A stretch of DNA of 9,832 nucleotides from an uncultured Clostridia bacterium (GTDB lineage Bacteria; Bacillota; Clostridia; Christensenellales; Aristaeellaceae): assembly GCA_934643535.1 (NCBI GenBank), contig CAKUCE010000111.1:1-9832 (forward strand), in the 5' to 3' direction. The translations under genes were made by a program, and so were the position numbers. The notes beneath the pieces are model-generated. The model ran no database searches, was not told the DNA's origin, and worked only from the letters and a program-made list of their open reading frames with translations. Position 1 is the first letter of the stretch, and each line of letters starts with the position of its first letter. Below, piece after piece: positions 1-6,975 of the stretch.

Positions 1-246
1 ACTGAGGTCCAGGGGCACTGCCCCAAACTATCCACGCGACGATAGCTTGGGAAACTGGCCAACTGGAACGCGAACTGAGGTCCAGGGGCACTGCCCCAAA
101 CTATCCACGCGACGATAGCTTGGGAAACTGGCCAACTGGAACGCGAACTGAGGTCCAGGGGCACTGCCCCAAACTATCCACGCGACGATAGCTTGGGAAA
201 CTGGCCAACTGGAACGCGAACTGGGGTCCAGGGGTACTACCCCTGG
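1..246. repeat. 73-bp tandem repeat array, three full copies plus a 27-bp partial copy
   Basis: Identical units begin at 1, 74 and 147. A fourth begins at 220 and breaks off at 246, two bases before the complement of the CotH gene's stop codon region. The first three copies look identical. The fourth differs at three places (unit positions 5 A to G, 16 C to T, 20 G to A). Each unit holds a short palindrome, GGGGCACTGCCCC (12-24 in copy 1), and a longer stem-loop (arms 22-32 and 41-51, 8-nt loop). Because the window opens exactly on a unit boundary, the array may continue to the left. There are no spacers, so this is not a CRISPR array. No coding function is apparent. The repeats could be an intergenic REP-like or mini-satellite element, or the 3' untranslated region of the neighbouring minus-strand gene. 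Confidence 0.95.
228..246. other. 19-nt perfect palindrome directly after the CotH stop codon
   Basis: CCAGGGGTACTACCCCTGG is a perfect inverted repeat with 9-bp arms around a single central base. It ends at 246, and the CotH gene's stop codon occupies 247-249 on the minus strand, so the hairpin would form at the very first bases of the 3' untranslated RNA. It is the terminal, altered version of the short palindrome in each 73-bp unit, extended by a CCA/TGG pair. There is no U-run after it on the minus strand, so it is not a classical intrinsic terminator. An mRNA 3'-end stabilising hairpin is possible. Confidence 0.6.
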
Positions 247-3200
247 TCAGCCCCACTTCTTGCCTTCGGTGACAATCGCATCGCTGGGCAGCTCCGGCTT
301 TACGCCGAAGTAGTTCAGCATCTGCTCGTCGCTGAGATTGAAACGCTCCTGCACCATCTCGTAGAAGTAGGTGGGACGCTTCTTAAGCACGTTGCGGGTG
401 AAATTCAGACGGGTGTTCCAGTAGCGCAGCGCGCCCTCGGGCGTGGTGGGGGAGTCGAAGTTGATGGCCTTGTCGTTTTCTTCCGCCCAGCGGTTGAAGT
501 GCATGGTCATTTCCGGCTCCAGAATGGCGGCCATGGCGTTCAGCTCGTTGGTCATGGTTTCGGTGGTCATGAACTGGTAGATCTCTCCGAGCCGGGTCAG
601 GAACTTGTCCTTCATTTCGTCATTTTCCAGCAGCTTGCGGATCAAAGTATTGCGAATCTTCTGCTGGCCCGCACCAGATTCCTTCAAGTAGCTGGTAGGA
701 CTGTCGAAGCCGGAATTGAACAGGCCGTAGTCCGCATCGTAGAAGATCCAGCGCCACTTGGAGCCTTCCTGCTTCAGCTTGTAGAAGCGGATGTTGCCGG
801 GGTCGGAGTTGCCGAAGAACATCTCGAAGGCCATGTAGTCGAAGTAGTTATCTACGTCTACATTATCCAGAATGTACTGCAGGTCGTCGGGATTGGTGCC
901 GGGGGAGGATTTCTCCACACGATCCACAAGCGCCTTGTACTCCTTGTTGCTGCCGTAGAAAATCTGACTGGAACGGGTGCCGCTGCTTTCCAGAATGTCC
1001 ATCTGATCGGCTTCCTCCAGCGATAAGCCTTCATGCTGCGCCACAAAGAAGCGGTCAACGCGCTCGCGCATATTGTAATGGCCCCAGTAAGCGCCGTTCA
1101 GATAGACGACTACCGGATTCCACGCCTGATGAAGAACCGTGGAAGGATTGTCCGTCTGCTCGTTGAAGCGGTCAATCAGCCGGCTCTGCAGTCCGTCGTT
1201 CAGGCGTGTCCAGACGCAGTCGTTCCCGGAATTCCGCAGCACAAAGCCCTTGTACTGAGTGTATTCCCGATCGGGGAACAGCTTGGCGTTGAAATACTTT
1301 TCACCGTATTTGGCCTTGGAGCGGAACTTGAAGGACTTCTGCGGCATGTCCAGACTGTACTGGCCCTGCAGCTTGAACTCCATGTCCTGATTCAGAAGCT
1401 GATTGTTTTCCTTGTCGTAGTATTCCACATGGCCGGGCTGCGCTCCAAGCTGCTCCTTCACGGCCCGGTATACGGTGTTCTTGAAGGGAATGCCGTTGGA
1501 TTTGTCCACGTTGTCGCCGATGGTCAGCATGCCTCGCTCCGGGTTCCACAGCACATCCGGGTCTGCCACCAGACTGACGATGGGGAAAGCGTGGTACAGG
1601 TTCATCAGATAGGTGTTGGTAATGACCTCGCTGGGCTGCAGAAGACCGCTGGGGTCGAAGGCACGGGCCCGAAGCACCACAGTGCTGTTGATCTCAAAGG
1701 TGTCGCCTTCATTGTAGCGCGTGGCGTTTTCTTCCGTGGGAATGGAACCGTCCATGGTGTAATAGACCACGGTGTTCTCGGGAATGGAAATGCTCAGGGT
1801 CAGAGTGCCTTTATATTCGCCGCCGCGTTCGGAGAACGACGGATTGCTTGCGTAGCCATAGTAGCCCGTTCCGTTGGGCTCGCCGGGGGTAGGGGAATCG
1901 TAATAATAGAAACCGACATAGCCGGAGGTGCGGCCATAGCTGTGGTCGGTAGGAATCAGGCTCAGAGGAATTCGATCCAGCACCTTGCCGGTGGGATCGC
2001 AGAAGGAGACGGTCTCGCCGCCGGCCCGTTTGATTTTGAAATTGGTGTGATATTCGGTATTAGAAGTCAGGGTGCTCTTGCCGTCGCAGTAAACAATCAG
2101 GTATTCGCCCGGGCCGATGGTCGTACCCTGCGGAAACTGCCACCGGCGGGGACGCTTCAGAGAGTCGCTCAGACCGTAATTGGACAGATCGACGGAAGAG
2201 CCGCTGGTGTTGTACAGCTCAATAAAATCCACTGTCGCCCCGGAAGCGCCGAGGGCGACAGCGTCATTGGAGGCCAGCACTTCGCTGAAGATGACCCCCG
2301 TTGGATTGTAGGCGCGGATCAGTTCATCCGCCTTTGCCTGACCGTTGGCATCGTTGCTCTGGCCGGGTGTGCTCAAAACGAACTGCACCAGATTGCCGCT
2401 GGAATCACGGCCGACGGAGTAATCTGCCGGCACGTTTTCGATGGTGACGCGATCCAGCAGACGACCGCCTGCGTCGCTGAGAACCAGCGTTTCCCGTTCG
2501 GCGCTGATTTTGAAATTCGTGTGCGGAATGCCGTTCTGCTGCATTTTGTCCTTGCCGCTGCAGTAGACCAGATAATAGCCGCCCGCGGGAATGGTCGCTC
2601 CCTCCGGGAAGCGCCACTTCATGGGCTTGTTTTCCTTGTCGCTCAGGTAATAGCCGCTGAGCCGGAGGGTCTGGTCGGTGTTGTTTTTCAGTTCCAGCCA
2701 GTCAGACATATCGCCGTCCTCGTCGGGAATGCCCACCTTGGGATCCGGACATACCTCGTTGATGACCAGAGACCCCGCCTCCATGGCGTTGACGGAACGA
2801 TAGGCCAAAAAACCCGCTTCCGTGTTTTCGTAACCGGGGCTGTAATAATCCGTCACTTCATAGTGGCGGGTGCCGTCCTCATCCACCGAGGCCAGAATGT
2901 AGCTGGTATCCGGCGTCAGGGTGGGAACGGTGATCTCGTCGATCAGATACATATCCGGGTCGTACAGCGCCAGATGCGCGCCGCCCGAAGAAATCTTGAA
3001 TTTTCCGTGGAAAGGCTTCGTGGGATCGTCCTTCTGCCAGCTATTGGACGCATACACGATCACCCGTTCGCCGGCCTTCAGCGTATAGGCGGGGAAAGGG
3101 AAGGAAATACGGTCGCTGCGGTGGGAGATCATTACGCCTTCCATGTCGATATCATGGTCAGAACCGTTATAGATCTCCAACCAGTCTGGAAAGTTGCCGT

Positions 3201-3438
3201 TTTCATCCGGTACGGCGGAATTGTTGGCGCTCATTACCTCGCTGATGACCAGCCCCTCATACTGGGAGTGGCCTACATGACGGCCCGCCTCCTTGGGAAA
3301 GATCACATACATCAGCACCAGCAGTGCCACGAAGATCAGCAGAAGAGGCAGATTCGCCAGCTTTTTATTCTTGCGCTTTTTTGGAGCGTAGTCCCGCGTG
3401 GGGCGGCTTTTGGGCTGTCCCGCGGTGTTATACTGCAT
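247..3438 (-). CDS. Membrane-anchored lamin-tail / CotH kinase-domain surface protein
   Basis: The protein has 1063 residues. A basic N-terminus (about 11-26, KR-rich) is followed by one hydrophobic segment (about 27-47), suggesting a signal anchor with the rest outside the cell. Three lamin-tail-type beta domains follow (about 61-175, 222-345, 380-505), each with an I/VxEV start, a D(W/F)(L/I)E motif and a GxY(L/V)(I/V)YxxGK-like strand. A chitobiase C-terminal-like domain (about 530-612, VYYTMDGSIPT) precedes a CotH kinase domain (about 617-1020). Visible CotH signatures are KSFKFRSKAKYG (701-712), NMRERVDRFF (789-798), GNSDPGN (876-882) and FYDADYG (899-905). By family analogy D879, D901 and D903 are candidates for the metal/ATP-binding acids. 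CotH proteins phosphorylate secreted or spore-coat proteins; the substrate here is unknown. AAAGGAGG lies 8 bases before the ATG. It appears monocistronic and ends against the repeat array. The spore-coat role of Bacillus CotH should not be assumed. Confidence 0.9.
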   Translation of the reverse strand: MQYNTAGQPKSRPTRDYAPKKRKNKKLANLPLLLIFVALLVLMYVIFPKEAGRHVGHSQYEGLVISEVMSANNSAVPDENGNFPDWLEIYNGSDHDIDMEGVMISHRSDRISFPFPAYTLKAGERVIVYASNSWQKDDPTKPFHGKFKISSGGAHLALYDPDMYLIDEITVPTLTPDTSYILASVDEDGTRHYEVTDYYSPGYENTEAGFLAYRSVNAMEAGSLVINEVCPDPKVGIPDEDGDMSDWLELKNNTDQTLRLSGYYLSDKENKPMKWRFPEGATIPAGGYYLVYCSGKDKMQQNGIPHTNFKISAERETLVLSDAGGRLLDRVTIENVPADYSVGRDSSGNLVQFVLSTPGQSNDANGQAKADELIRAYNPTGVIFSEVLASNDAVALGASGATVDFIELYNTSGSSVDLSNYGLSDSLKRPRRWQFPQGTTIGPGEYLIVYCDGKSTLTSNTEYHTNFKIKRAGGETVSFCDPTGKVLDRIPLSLIPTDHSYGRTSGYVGFYYYDSPTPGEPNGTGYYGYASNPSFSERGGEYKGTLTLSISIPENTVVYYTMDGSIPTEENATRYNEGDTFEINSTVVLRARAFDPSGLLQPSEVITNTYLMNLYHAFPIVSLVADPDVLWNPERGMLTIGDNVDKSNGIPFKNTVYRAVKEQLGAQPGHVEYYDKENNQLLNQDMEFKLQGQYSLDMPQKSFKFRSKAKYGEKYFNAKLFPDREYTQYKGFVLRNSGNDCVWTRLNDGLQSRLIDRFNEQTDNPSTVLHQAWNPVVVYLNGAYWGHYNMRERVDRFFVAQHEGLSLEEADQMDILESSGTRSSQIFYGSNKEYKALVDRVEKSSPGTNPDDLQYILDNVDVDNYFDYMAFEMFFGNSDPGNIRFYKLKQEGSKWRWIFYDADYGLFNSGFDSPTSYLKESGAGQQKIRNTLIRKLLENDEMKDKFLTRLGEIYQFMTTETMTNELNAMAAILEPEMTMHFNRWAEENDKAINFDSPTTPEGALRYWNTRLNFTRNVLKKRPTYFYEMVQERFNLSDEQMLNYFGVKPELPSDAIVTEGKKWG

Positions 3439-3446
3439 GCGCAGGG

Positions 3447-3456
3447 CCTCCTTTCG
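3447..3456 (-). promoter_or_regulatory. Ribosome binding site of the CotH-domain gene
   Basis: The minus strand reads GAAAGGAGGC, a near-perfect Shine-Dalgarno sequence about 8 bases before the ATG at 3438. It fixes the start and gives the N-terminal basic stretch plus membrane anchor expected of an exported protein. Confidence 0.8.
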
Positions 3457-3503
3457 TTCCTTTACGATTCACAAAGCAGCCCGACCTGAGGGCATGCGCG
3501 TTC

Positions 3504-3509
3504 ATTATA
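3504..3509 (-). promoter_or_regulatory. Predicted -10 box (TATAAT) for the CotH-domain gene
   Basis: On the minus strand TATAAT lies about 65 bases upstream of the start codon, inside an AT-rich patch (3501-3530) that contrasts with its surroundings. No good TTGACA-like -35 hexamer sits 16-18 bases further upstream, so the promoter may be weak, activator-dependent or read by another sigma factor. Confidence 0.5.
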
Positions 3510-3608
3510 TCATATTTATCCCTAAATTCCTACCCTCCGCTCCAACTGTTACACCCGTGGAGGACAGTACCCCTGAAAAACATGCAGGCGCATTTCATGA
3601 CACGACGC

Positions 3609-3650
3609 CATAAGGGCCAGCGCGGTTTCGAAACTGCGCTGACCCTTATG
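3609..3650. repeat. 42-nt near-perfect palindrome between two minus-strand genes
   Basis: The left half starts CATAAGGG and ends GTTTC; the right half starts GAAAC and ends CCCTTATG. Of 21 base pairs, 19 are Watson-Crick. The other two are a C/A and a G/T opposition, so RNA from either strand has one G-U wobble and one mismatch. It lies 65 bases after the stop codon of the FAD/Rieske gene and about 100 bases upstream of the CotH promoter. No U-run follows on either strand. It could be a non-canonical terminator for the FAD gene, an mRNA 3' hairpin, or a protein-binding site. Confidence 0.75.
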
Positions 3651-3715
3651 ACGCTGCGGAAGAACGCGGTTTAAGCCGGAACGATGGAATATGCCCCGAC
3701 AGCGCTTATCCATTT

Positions 3716-5062
3716 CTACCTTCTCCGAATGATCGCATCATGCACTGCCGGGCCGTTCCTCCAGTGCCCGATCCCATCAAAGCGCGACCCGTGGCAGGGG
3801 CATTCCCAAAGACGCGACGAAGGGTTGAAACGCATCCTGCACCCCAGATGGGGACAGTGCGGCGCATGAATTCGGAAAATACCGCCGATATAGCGCGTTC
3901 CTATGGAAAAACTGGTTTTCACTGCTTCCATATGAGAGACCGCCGTCTTCCGCTGGCCGGAAAAAACGAAATCTCCCTCGCAGCGCAGCCCCAGGATCCG
4001 TGCGCTGATGAGCTGCGCCGCCGTAATGCTTCCCAGAATGCCCTGTCCGCCGTAAGCGGCAGCCACAAAGAGATTGGGCGTGCGGCGGCCATAGGGCCCG
4101 ATATAGGGAAGGCCGTCGGCGGAATAGACCTCCGTACCGCCATACCATTGGCCGGTGGGCAGGCTTTCCAGATAGGGCGCAAGCCGTTCCCGGTATAATT
4201 CCGTTGGCGGCCGATGGAAAATCTCGCCCACCCGGGAGAGTGTAAGCTGTGCCAGCGCGCCGTTTCGGATGGGGCGCAGCGCAAAACGTCCGTCCAGATC
4301 GCCCAGCATCTCTTCCAGCCCGGCGGCGTTTTCCAGAGGGAGCAGACAGCCTTTTCGCTGGATCGTTCGAAGAAAGTACCAGCCGGGAGTGTTCACGATG
4401 GGATAGCCCGTGGCAACGACGATATATGGAGCCTGCACGCTGCCCCGTTCCGTAGAGGCAAGGTTCGTTTCCAATGCAACGACGCGGGAATGTTCGAAAA
4501 TCTTCAGCCCGCGCTTTTCTCCCTGACGGGCCAGAAAACGCAGATACCGCAGCGGATGCAGCGCTGCCATATTCCGAAGCACCAGAGAATCCTCGCCGGT
4601 GAAGCGTGCAGAAAACGTCTTTTCCGTTTCAACGGGAACGCCGGCTCTTCGAAGAGCGTCCGCCTCCCGGGAAAGCGTCTTGCCGACCCCCAGCATTCTG
4701 TCGTCCAGAGAACGCCAGTCCCATGTCGCCTTTTCTTCCCTGCTGAACTCCTGCAGGGCATAAAAGGCGTTTTGACGGGCGGATGCACAGGCTGCGGCCC
4801 ATTCCTGTCCGAAACACTTGTCCAGCTTTGCCAGGGACGTTCCGCCCATCAGACTGACCCGGCCCAGACAGCAGGCCGTGGAGCCAGACCCCAGCGTGCG
4901 TGCTTCCAGCAGAATCACCCGCAGACCGGCCCGGCATAGCCACAGGGCGACCGTCAGCCCAGTCAGTCCGCCGCCGATCACCACTGCGTCTGCGGTCCGT
5001 CTGCCCCGCAGAGGCGGATAGGCGCGCTGGTCGCCCTGCTGCCAGTAAATCTCTTCGGACAT
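3716..5062 (-). CDS. FAD-dependent oxidoreductase with C-terminal Rieske [2Fe-2S] domain (YhfW-like)
   Basis: The protein has 448 residues. The N-terminal D-amino-acid-oxidase-type fold starts with a dinucleotide-binding motif, VVIGGGLTGLTVAL (27-40), and an acidic strand end LLEA (51-54). A second FAD-family signature, YSADGLPYIGP, is at 313-323, followed by FVAAAYGGQGILGS (332-345). The C-terminus (about 385-448) is a Rieske domain: C403-x-H405 and C421-x2-H424 ligate the cluster, and C408 and C423 match the disulfide pair of bc1-type Rieske proteins. This architecture matches Bacillus YhfW, whose substrate is not established. The middle (about 190-215) is shorter than I expect, with little sequence between VVALE and the strand ending in ATGYP. 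There is no signal peptide, so it is cytoplasmic. AGGAGG sits 10 bases before the ATG. It is divergent from the deacetylase gene. Confidence 0.88.
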   Translation of the reverse strand: MSEEIYWQQGDQRAYPPLRGRRTADAVVIGGGLTGLTVALWLCRAGLRVILLEARTLGSGSTACCLGRVSLMGGTSLAKLDKCFGQEWAAACASARQNAFYALQEFSREEKATWDWRSLDDRMLGVGKTLSREADALRRAGVPVETEKTFSARFTGEDSLVLRNMAALHPLRYLRFLARQGEKRGLKIFEHSRVVALETNLASTERGSVQAPYIVVATGYPIVNTPGWYFLRTIQRKGCLLPLENAAGLEEMLGDLDGRFALRPIRNGALAQLTLSRVGEIFHRPPTELYRERLAPYLESLPTGQWYGGTEVYSADGLPYIGPYGRRTPNLFVAAAYGGQGILGSITAAQLISARILGLRCEGDFVFSGQRKTAVSHMEAVKTSFSIGTRYIGGIFRIHAPHCPHLGCRMRFNPSSRLWECPCHGSRFDGIGHWRNGPAVHDAIIRRR

Positions 5063-5204
5063 GTTCGCGTAGCCTCCTGAAAATCCGGATGATGAAAAGC
5101 CAACTAAAGGCTGAAGCCAGTTTTTCCCGTTTGCATCAAACGTATTCTGCCGCGAAATAAGGCGCTCTTATGCTGCGTGCGTCGTTTCCCTTCCCTTTTT
5201 TACA

Positions 5205-5257
5205 GAAAACAGAATTTTGACGCTTCCTTTCGGGAGAAAACACAGGTTTTGACGCTT
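5205..5257. repeat. Pair of imperfect direct repeats in the divergent spacer
   Basis: GAAAAC-AGAATTTTGACGCTT (5205-5225) recurs as GAAAAC-ACAGGTTTTGACGCTT (5236-5257). The shared core TTTTGACGCTT is spaced 32 bases apart, roughly three helical turns. They lie between the FAD/Rieske gene and the deacetylase, where an operator would be expected. Each core also contains TTGACG, close to a -35 hexamer, but neither has a convincing -10 box at 16-18 bases. Confidence 0.5.
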
Positions 5258-5271
5258 TGAGGCGACAGCCT

Positions 5272-5299
5272 GCATACGGCCCTTTTTTCAGGCATACAT
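5272..5299 (+). promoter_or_regulatory. Tentative forespore-type (sigma F/G-like) promoter of the deacetylase
   Basis: GCATA at 5272-5276, 16 bases, then CATACAT at 5293-5299 resembles the forespore sigma pattern (GYATA ... CATNHTA) with two mismatches in the downstream element. Bacillus pdaB is a sporulation gene, which is the only reason to prefer this reading. GCATAC also occurs twice as a direct repeat (5272-5277 and 5292-5297), so these may instead be operator half-sites. No good sigma-A promoter is visible in the spacer. Confidence 0.2.
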
Positions 5300-5352
5300 A
5301 TGAATCGACTGCATTGATCGCAACGGAAACTGCGGAAGGAGGGCGATAACGG

Positions 5353-6240
5353 ATGAGCAACAAGCCCCTGAAACTGATTCCGAAGGGGCGGCCGCTGGAA
5401 GCGCCGGAGGCTTTGAAACGGAGCCGGGAAGACCCTGTGCGGAGGCTTTTCAGAGGGAGAAGGCGGCTATGGACGAAGCTGGGGCTGACCCTGTGTCTGG
5501 CGGCGGTTTGCGCCGCCTATACGGCGGGCCTGAACCAGCCCGCCACGACGGTGGTAGCGCAGAAGCGCGAATTGCCCGTCTATTCCGTGGAACGGGACGA
5601 CAAAGTGATCTCCATCAGCTTCGATGCGTCCTGGGGGGCGGATAAAACCATCCCCATTCTGGATATTCTGGATCAGTACGGGGTGAAAACGACCTTCTTT
5701 CTGGTAGGCGGCTGGGTAGACAAATATCCTGACATGGTGAAGGAAATTTTCGCCCGGGGCCACGAGATCGGCAATCACTCCAACACCCATCCTCAGATGA
5801 GCAAGCTGGGGGAAGAAGGGATCCGGGACGAACTGCGCATGATGTCGGACAAAGTGGAAAAACTGACAGGGGTTCGGCCCACGCTTTTCCGACCGCCGTA
5901 TGGAGACTACAACAACCGGGTCATTCAGGTGTCCAGAGCGGAAGGCTACGAGGCCGTCCAGTGGAGCATCGACTCGCTGGACTGGAAGGACCGGGGCACG
6001 CAGGACATTATCAGGCGCTGCACCTACAAGGTGGATAACGGCGATATTGTTCTGTTCCACAACGATTCCAACGATATCGTCAACGCCCTTCCAACGGTCA
6101 TTCAGCACTATCAGGGCCTTGGATACACCATTGTCCCGGTGGGTCAGCTCGTGCTGACGGGCGATTACACCATCGACGTGCAGGGAAAGCAGCATCCTGT
6201 TCAAACTACGCAACCAACACAAGAACCACAACAAACATGA
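5353..6240 (+). CDS. PdaB-like polysaccharide (peptidoglycan) deacetylase, membrane-anchored
   Basis: The protein has 295 residues. After a basic N-terminus (KRSREDPVRRLFRGRRR, 22-38) one hydrophobic helix (about 39-60) should anchor it, with the catalytic domain outside. The NodB fold runs about 83-267. Motif 1 is SFDASWG (89-95), motif 2 HSNTH (H142, H146), motif 3 RPPYGD (180-185), motif 4 SIDSLDW (205-211) and motif 5 LFHND (234-238, H236). The family removes acetyl groups from amino sugars of the cell wall. The usual TFDD becomes FDA: the first Asp (D91, catalytic base) is kept and the second, a metal ligand, is Ala. PdaB-type sporulation deacetylases share this kind of change. The tail (281-295) is Q/T/P-rich and disordered. 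AAGGAGGG is 9 bases before the ATG. The SSB gene follows 10 bases downstream. Confidence 0.88.
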   Translation: MSNKPLKLIPKGRPLEAPEALKRSREDPVRRLFRGRRRLWTKLGLTLCLAAVCAAYTAGLNQPATTVVAQKRELPVYSVERDDKVISISFDASWGADKTIPILDILDQYGVKTTFFLVGGWVDKYPDMVKEIFARGHEIGNHSNTHPQMSKLGEEGIRDELRMMSDKVEKLTGVRPTLFRPPYGDYNNRVIQVSRAEGYEAVQWSIDSLDWKDRGTQDIIRRCTYKVDNGDIVLFHNDSNDIVNALPTVIQHYQGLGYTIVPVGQLVLTGDYTIDVQGKQHPVQTTQPTQEPQQT

Positions 6241-6250
6241 GGTGAGAAAC

Positions 6251-6946
6251 ATGGAAGAAACGGGAAACAGCATCCATCTACGGGGACACGTATGCCAGCC
6301 ATTGCAATTTGGTCACGAGCTTTTCGGCGAACAGTTTTTCGTCACGACCCTCCGGGTACCGCGTCTCAGCGGCGCGGAGGATTTTCTGCCCATTACGCTG
6401 AGCGAACGCCTGCTGATCGACGAACCCATTGCTGCCGGAAGCATTTTGTGTCTGGATGGACAGCTTCGCAGCTACAACAAGGTGGTGGAGGGATCCGGGC
6501 GGCTGTTGATTACGGCTTTTGCCCAGCGCCTTTTGCCCGAGGAGGACGATGAAAATCCCAATCGGGTCCAACTGACCGGCGCACTGTGCAAAGCGCCCAG
6601 CTACCGCACCACGCCCTTTGGACGGGAGATCGCCGACCTGATGCTTGCGGTAAACCGTTCTTACGGCAAGAGCGATTATATTCCCTGCATCACCTGGGGA
6701 CGAACGGCCCGGTATGCCGCCAATCTGAAGATCGGCGATAAAGTCCAGCTGGTCGGACGCTTCCAGAGCCGCAATTATCAGAAGCAGTTGCCCGACGGCA
6801 CCATTCTCAACAAGGTGGCGTATGAAGTCAGCGTCAGCAGACTGAGCGCCATGAAGGAAGACAGCCTTTCCGAGCAGCTGCAGAGCATGAGCCAGCGGAT
6901 GCCGATGCAGGGACAAAGCACGCTGAACCGCGCGCGAGAGTATTAA
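6251..6946 (+). CDS. Tandem OB-fold single-stranded-DNA-binding protein
   Basis: With the chosen start the protein has 231 residues. It contains two OB-like domains. The first (about 5-95) includes SIHLRGHV, LDGQLRSYNK and LLITAFAQRLLP. The second (about 103-197) includes NRVQLTGALCKAPSYRTTP, DLMLAVNRSYG, IPCITWGRTA and VQLVGRFQSRNYQ, the clearly SSB/PriB-like one. The C-terminal 30 residues are polar and end in NRAREY, without the acidic DDDIPF-type tip of canonical bacterial SSB, so it may not recruit the usual partners. A GTG at 6242 would add three residues, but GAGGTGA (6239-6245) is well placed as ribosome binding site for the ATG at 6251. That site overlaps the deacetylase stop codon, suggesting translational coupling. 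Double-OB SSB-like proteins are frequent in Clostridia, as an accessory to the main SSB; its exact role is inference. Confidence 0.8.
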   Translation: MEETGNSIHLRGHVCQPLQFGHELFGEQFFVTTLRVPRLSGAEDFLPITLSERLLIDEPIAAGSILCLDGQLRSYNKVVEGSGRLLITAFAQRLLPEEDDENPNRVQLTGALCKAPSYRTTPFGREIADLMLAVNRSYGKSDYIPCITWGRTARYAANLKIGDKVQLVGRFQSRNYQKQLPDGTILNKVAYEVSVSRLSAMKEDSLSEQLQSMSQRMPMQGQSTLNRAREY

Positions 6947-6975
6947 GCAATTGGTATTCACAATTGATTTTCACC

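Noticed and set aside
1..246. CRISPR array
   Set aside because: The units are contiguous 73-bp tandem copies with no variable spacers, and no cas genes are nearby.
1033..3489. Long open frame of 818 codons on the plus strand
   Set aside because: It is antisense to the CotH-domain gene, whose protein has clear domains and a good ribosome binding site. The plus-strand translation shows no recognisable domain and is explained by codon bias of the real gene.
5268..5293. GCCTG...CAGGC hairpin as a terminator
   Set aside because: The stem is only 5 bp with a 16-base loop, and the T-run lies inside the loop rather than after the stem.
5136..5363. Small minus-strand gene of 75 codons in the divergent spacer
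   Set aside because: No ribosome binding site was seen, it overlaps the deacetylase start, and its sequence resembles nothing I recognise.
6242..6250. GTG start for the SSB-like protein
   Set aside because: The GTG lies inside the GAGGTGA ribosome binding site that serves the ATG at 6251.
5467..6273. Minus-strand open frame of 268 codons
   Set aside because: It is antisense to the deacetylase, and its translation has no family signature.
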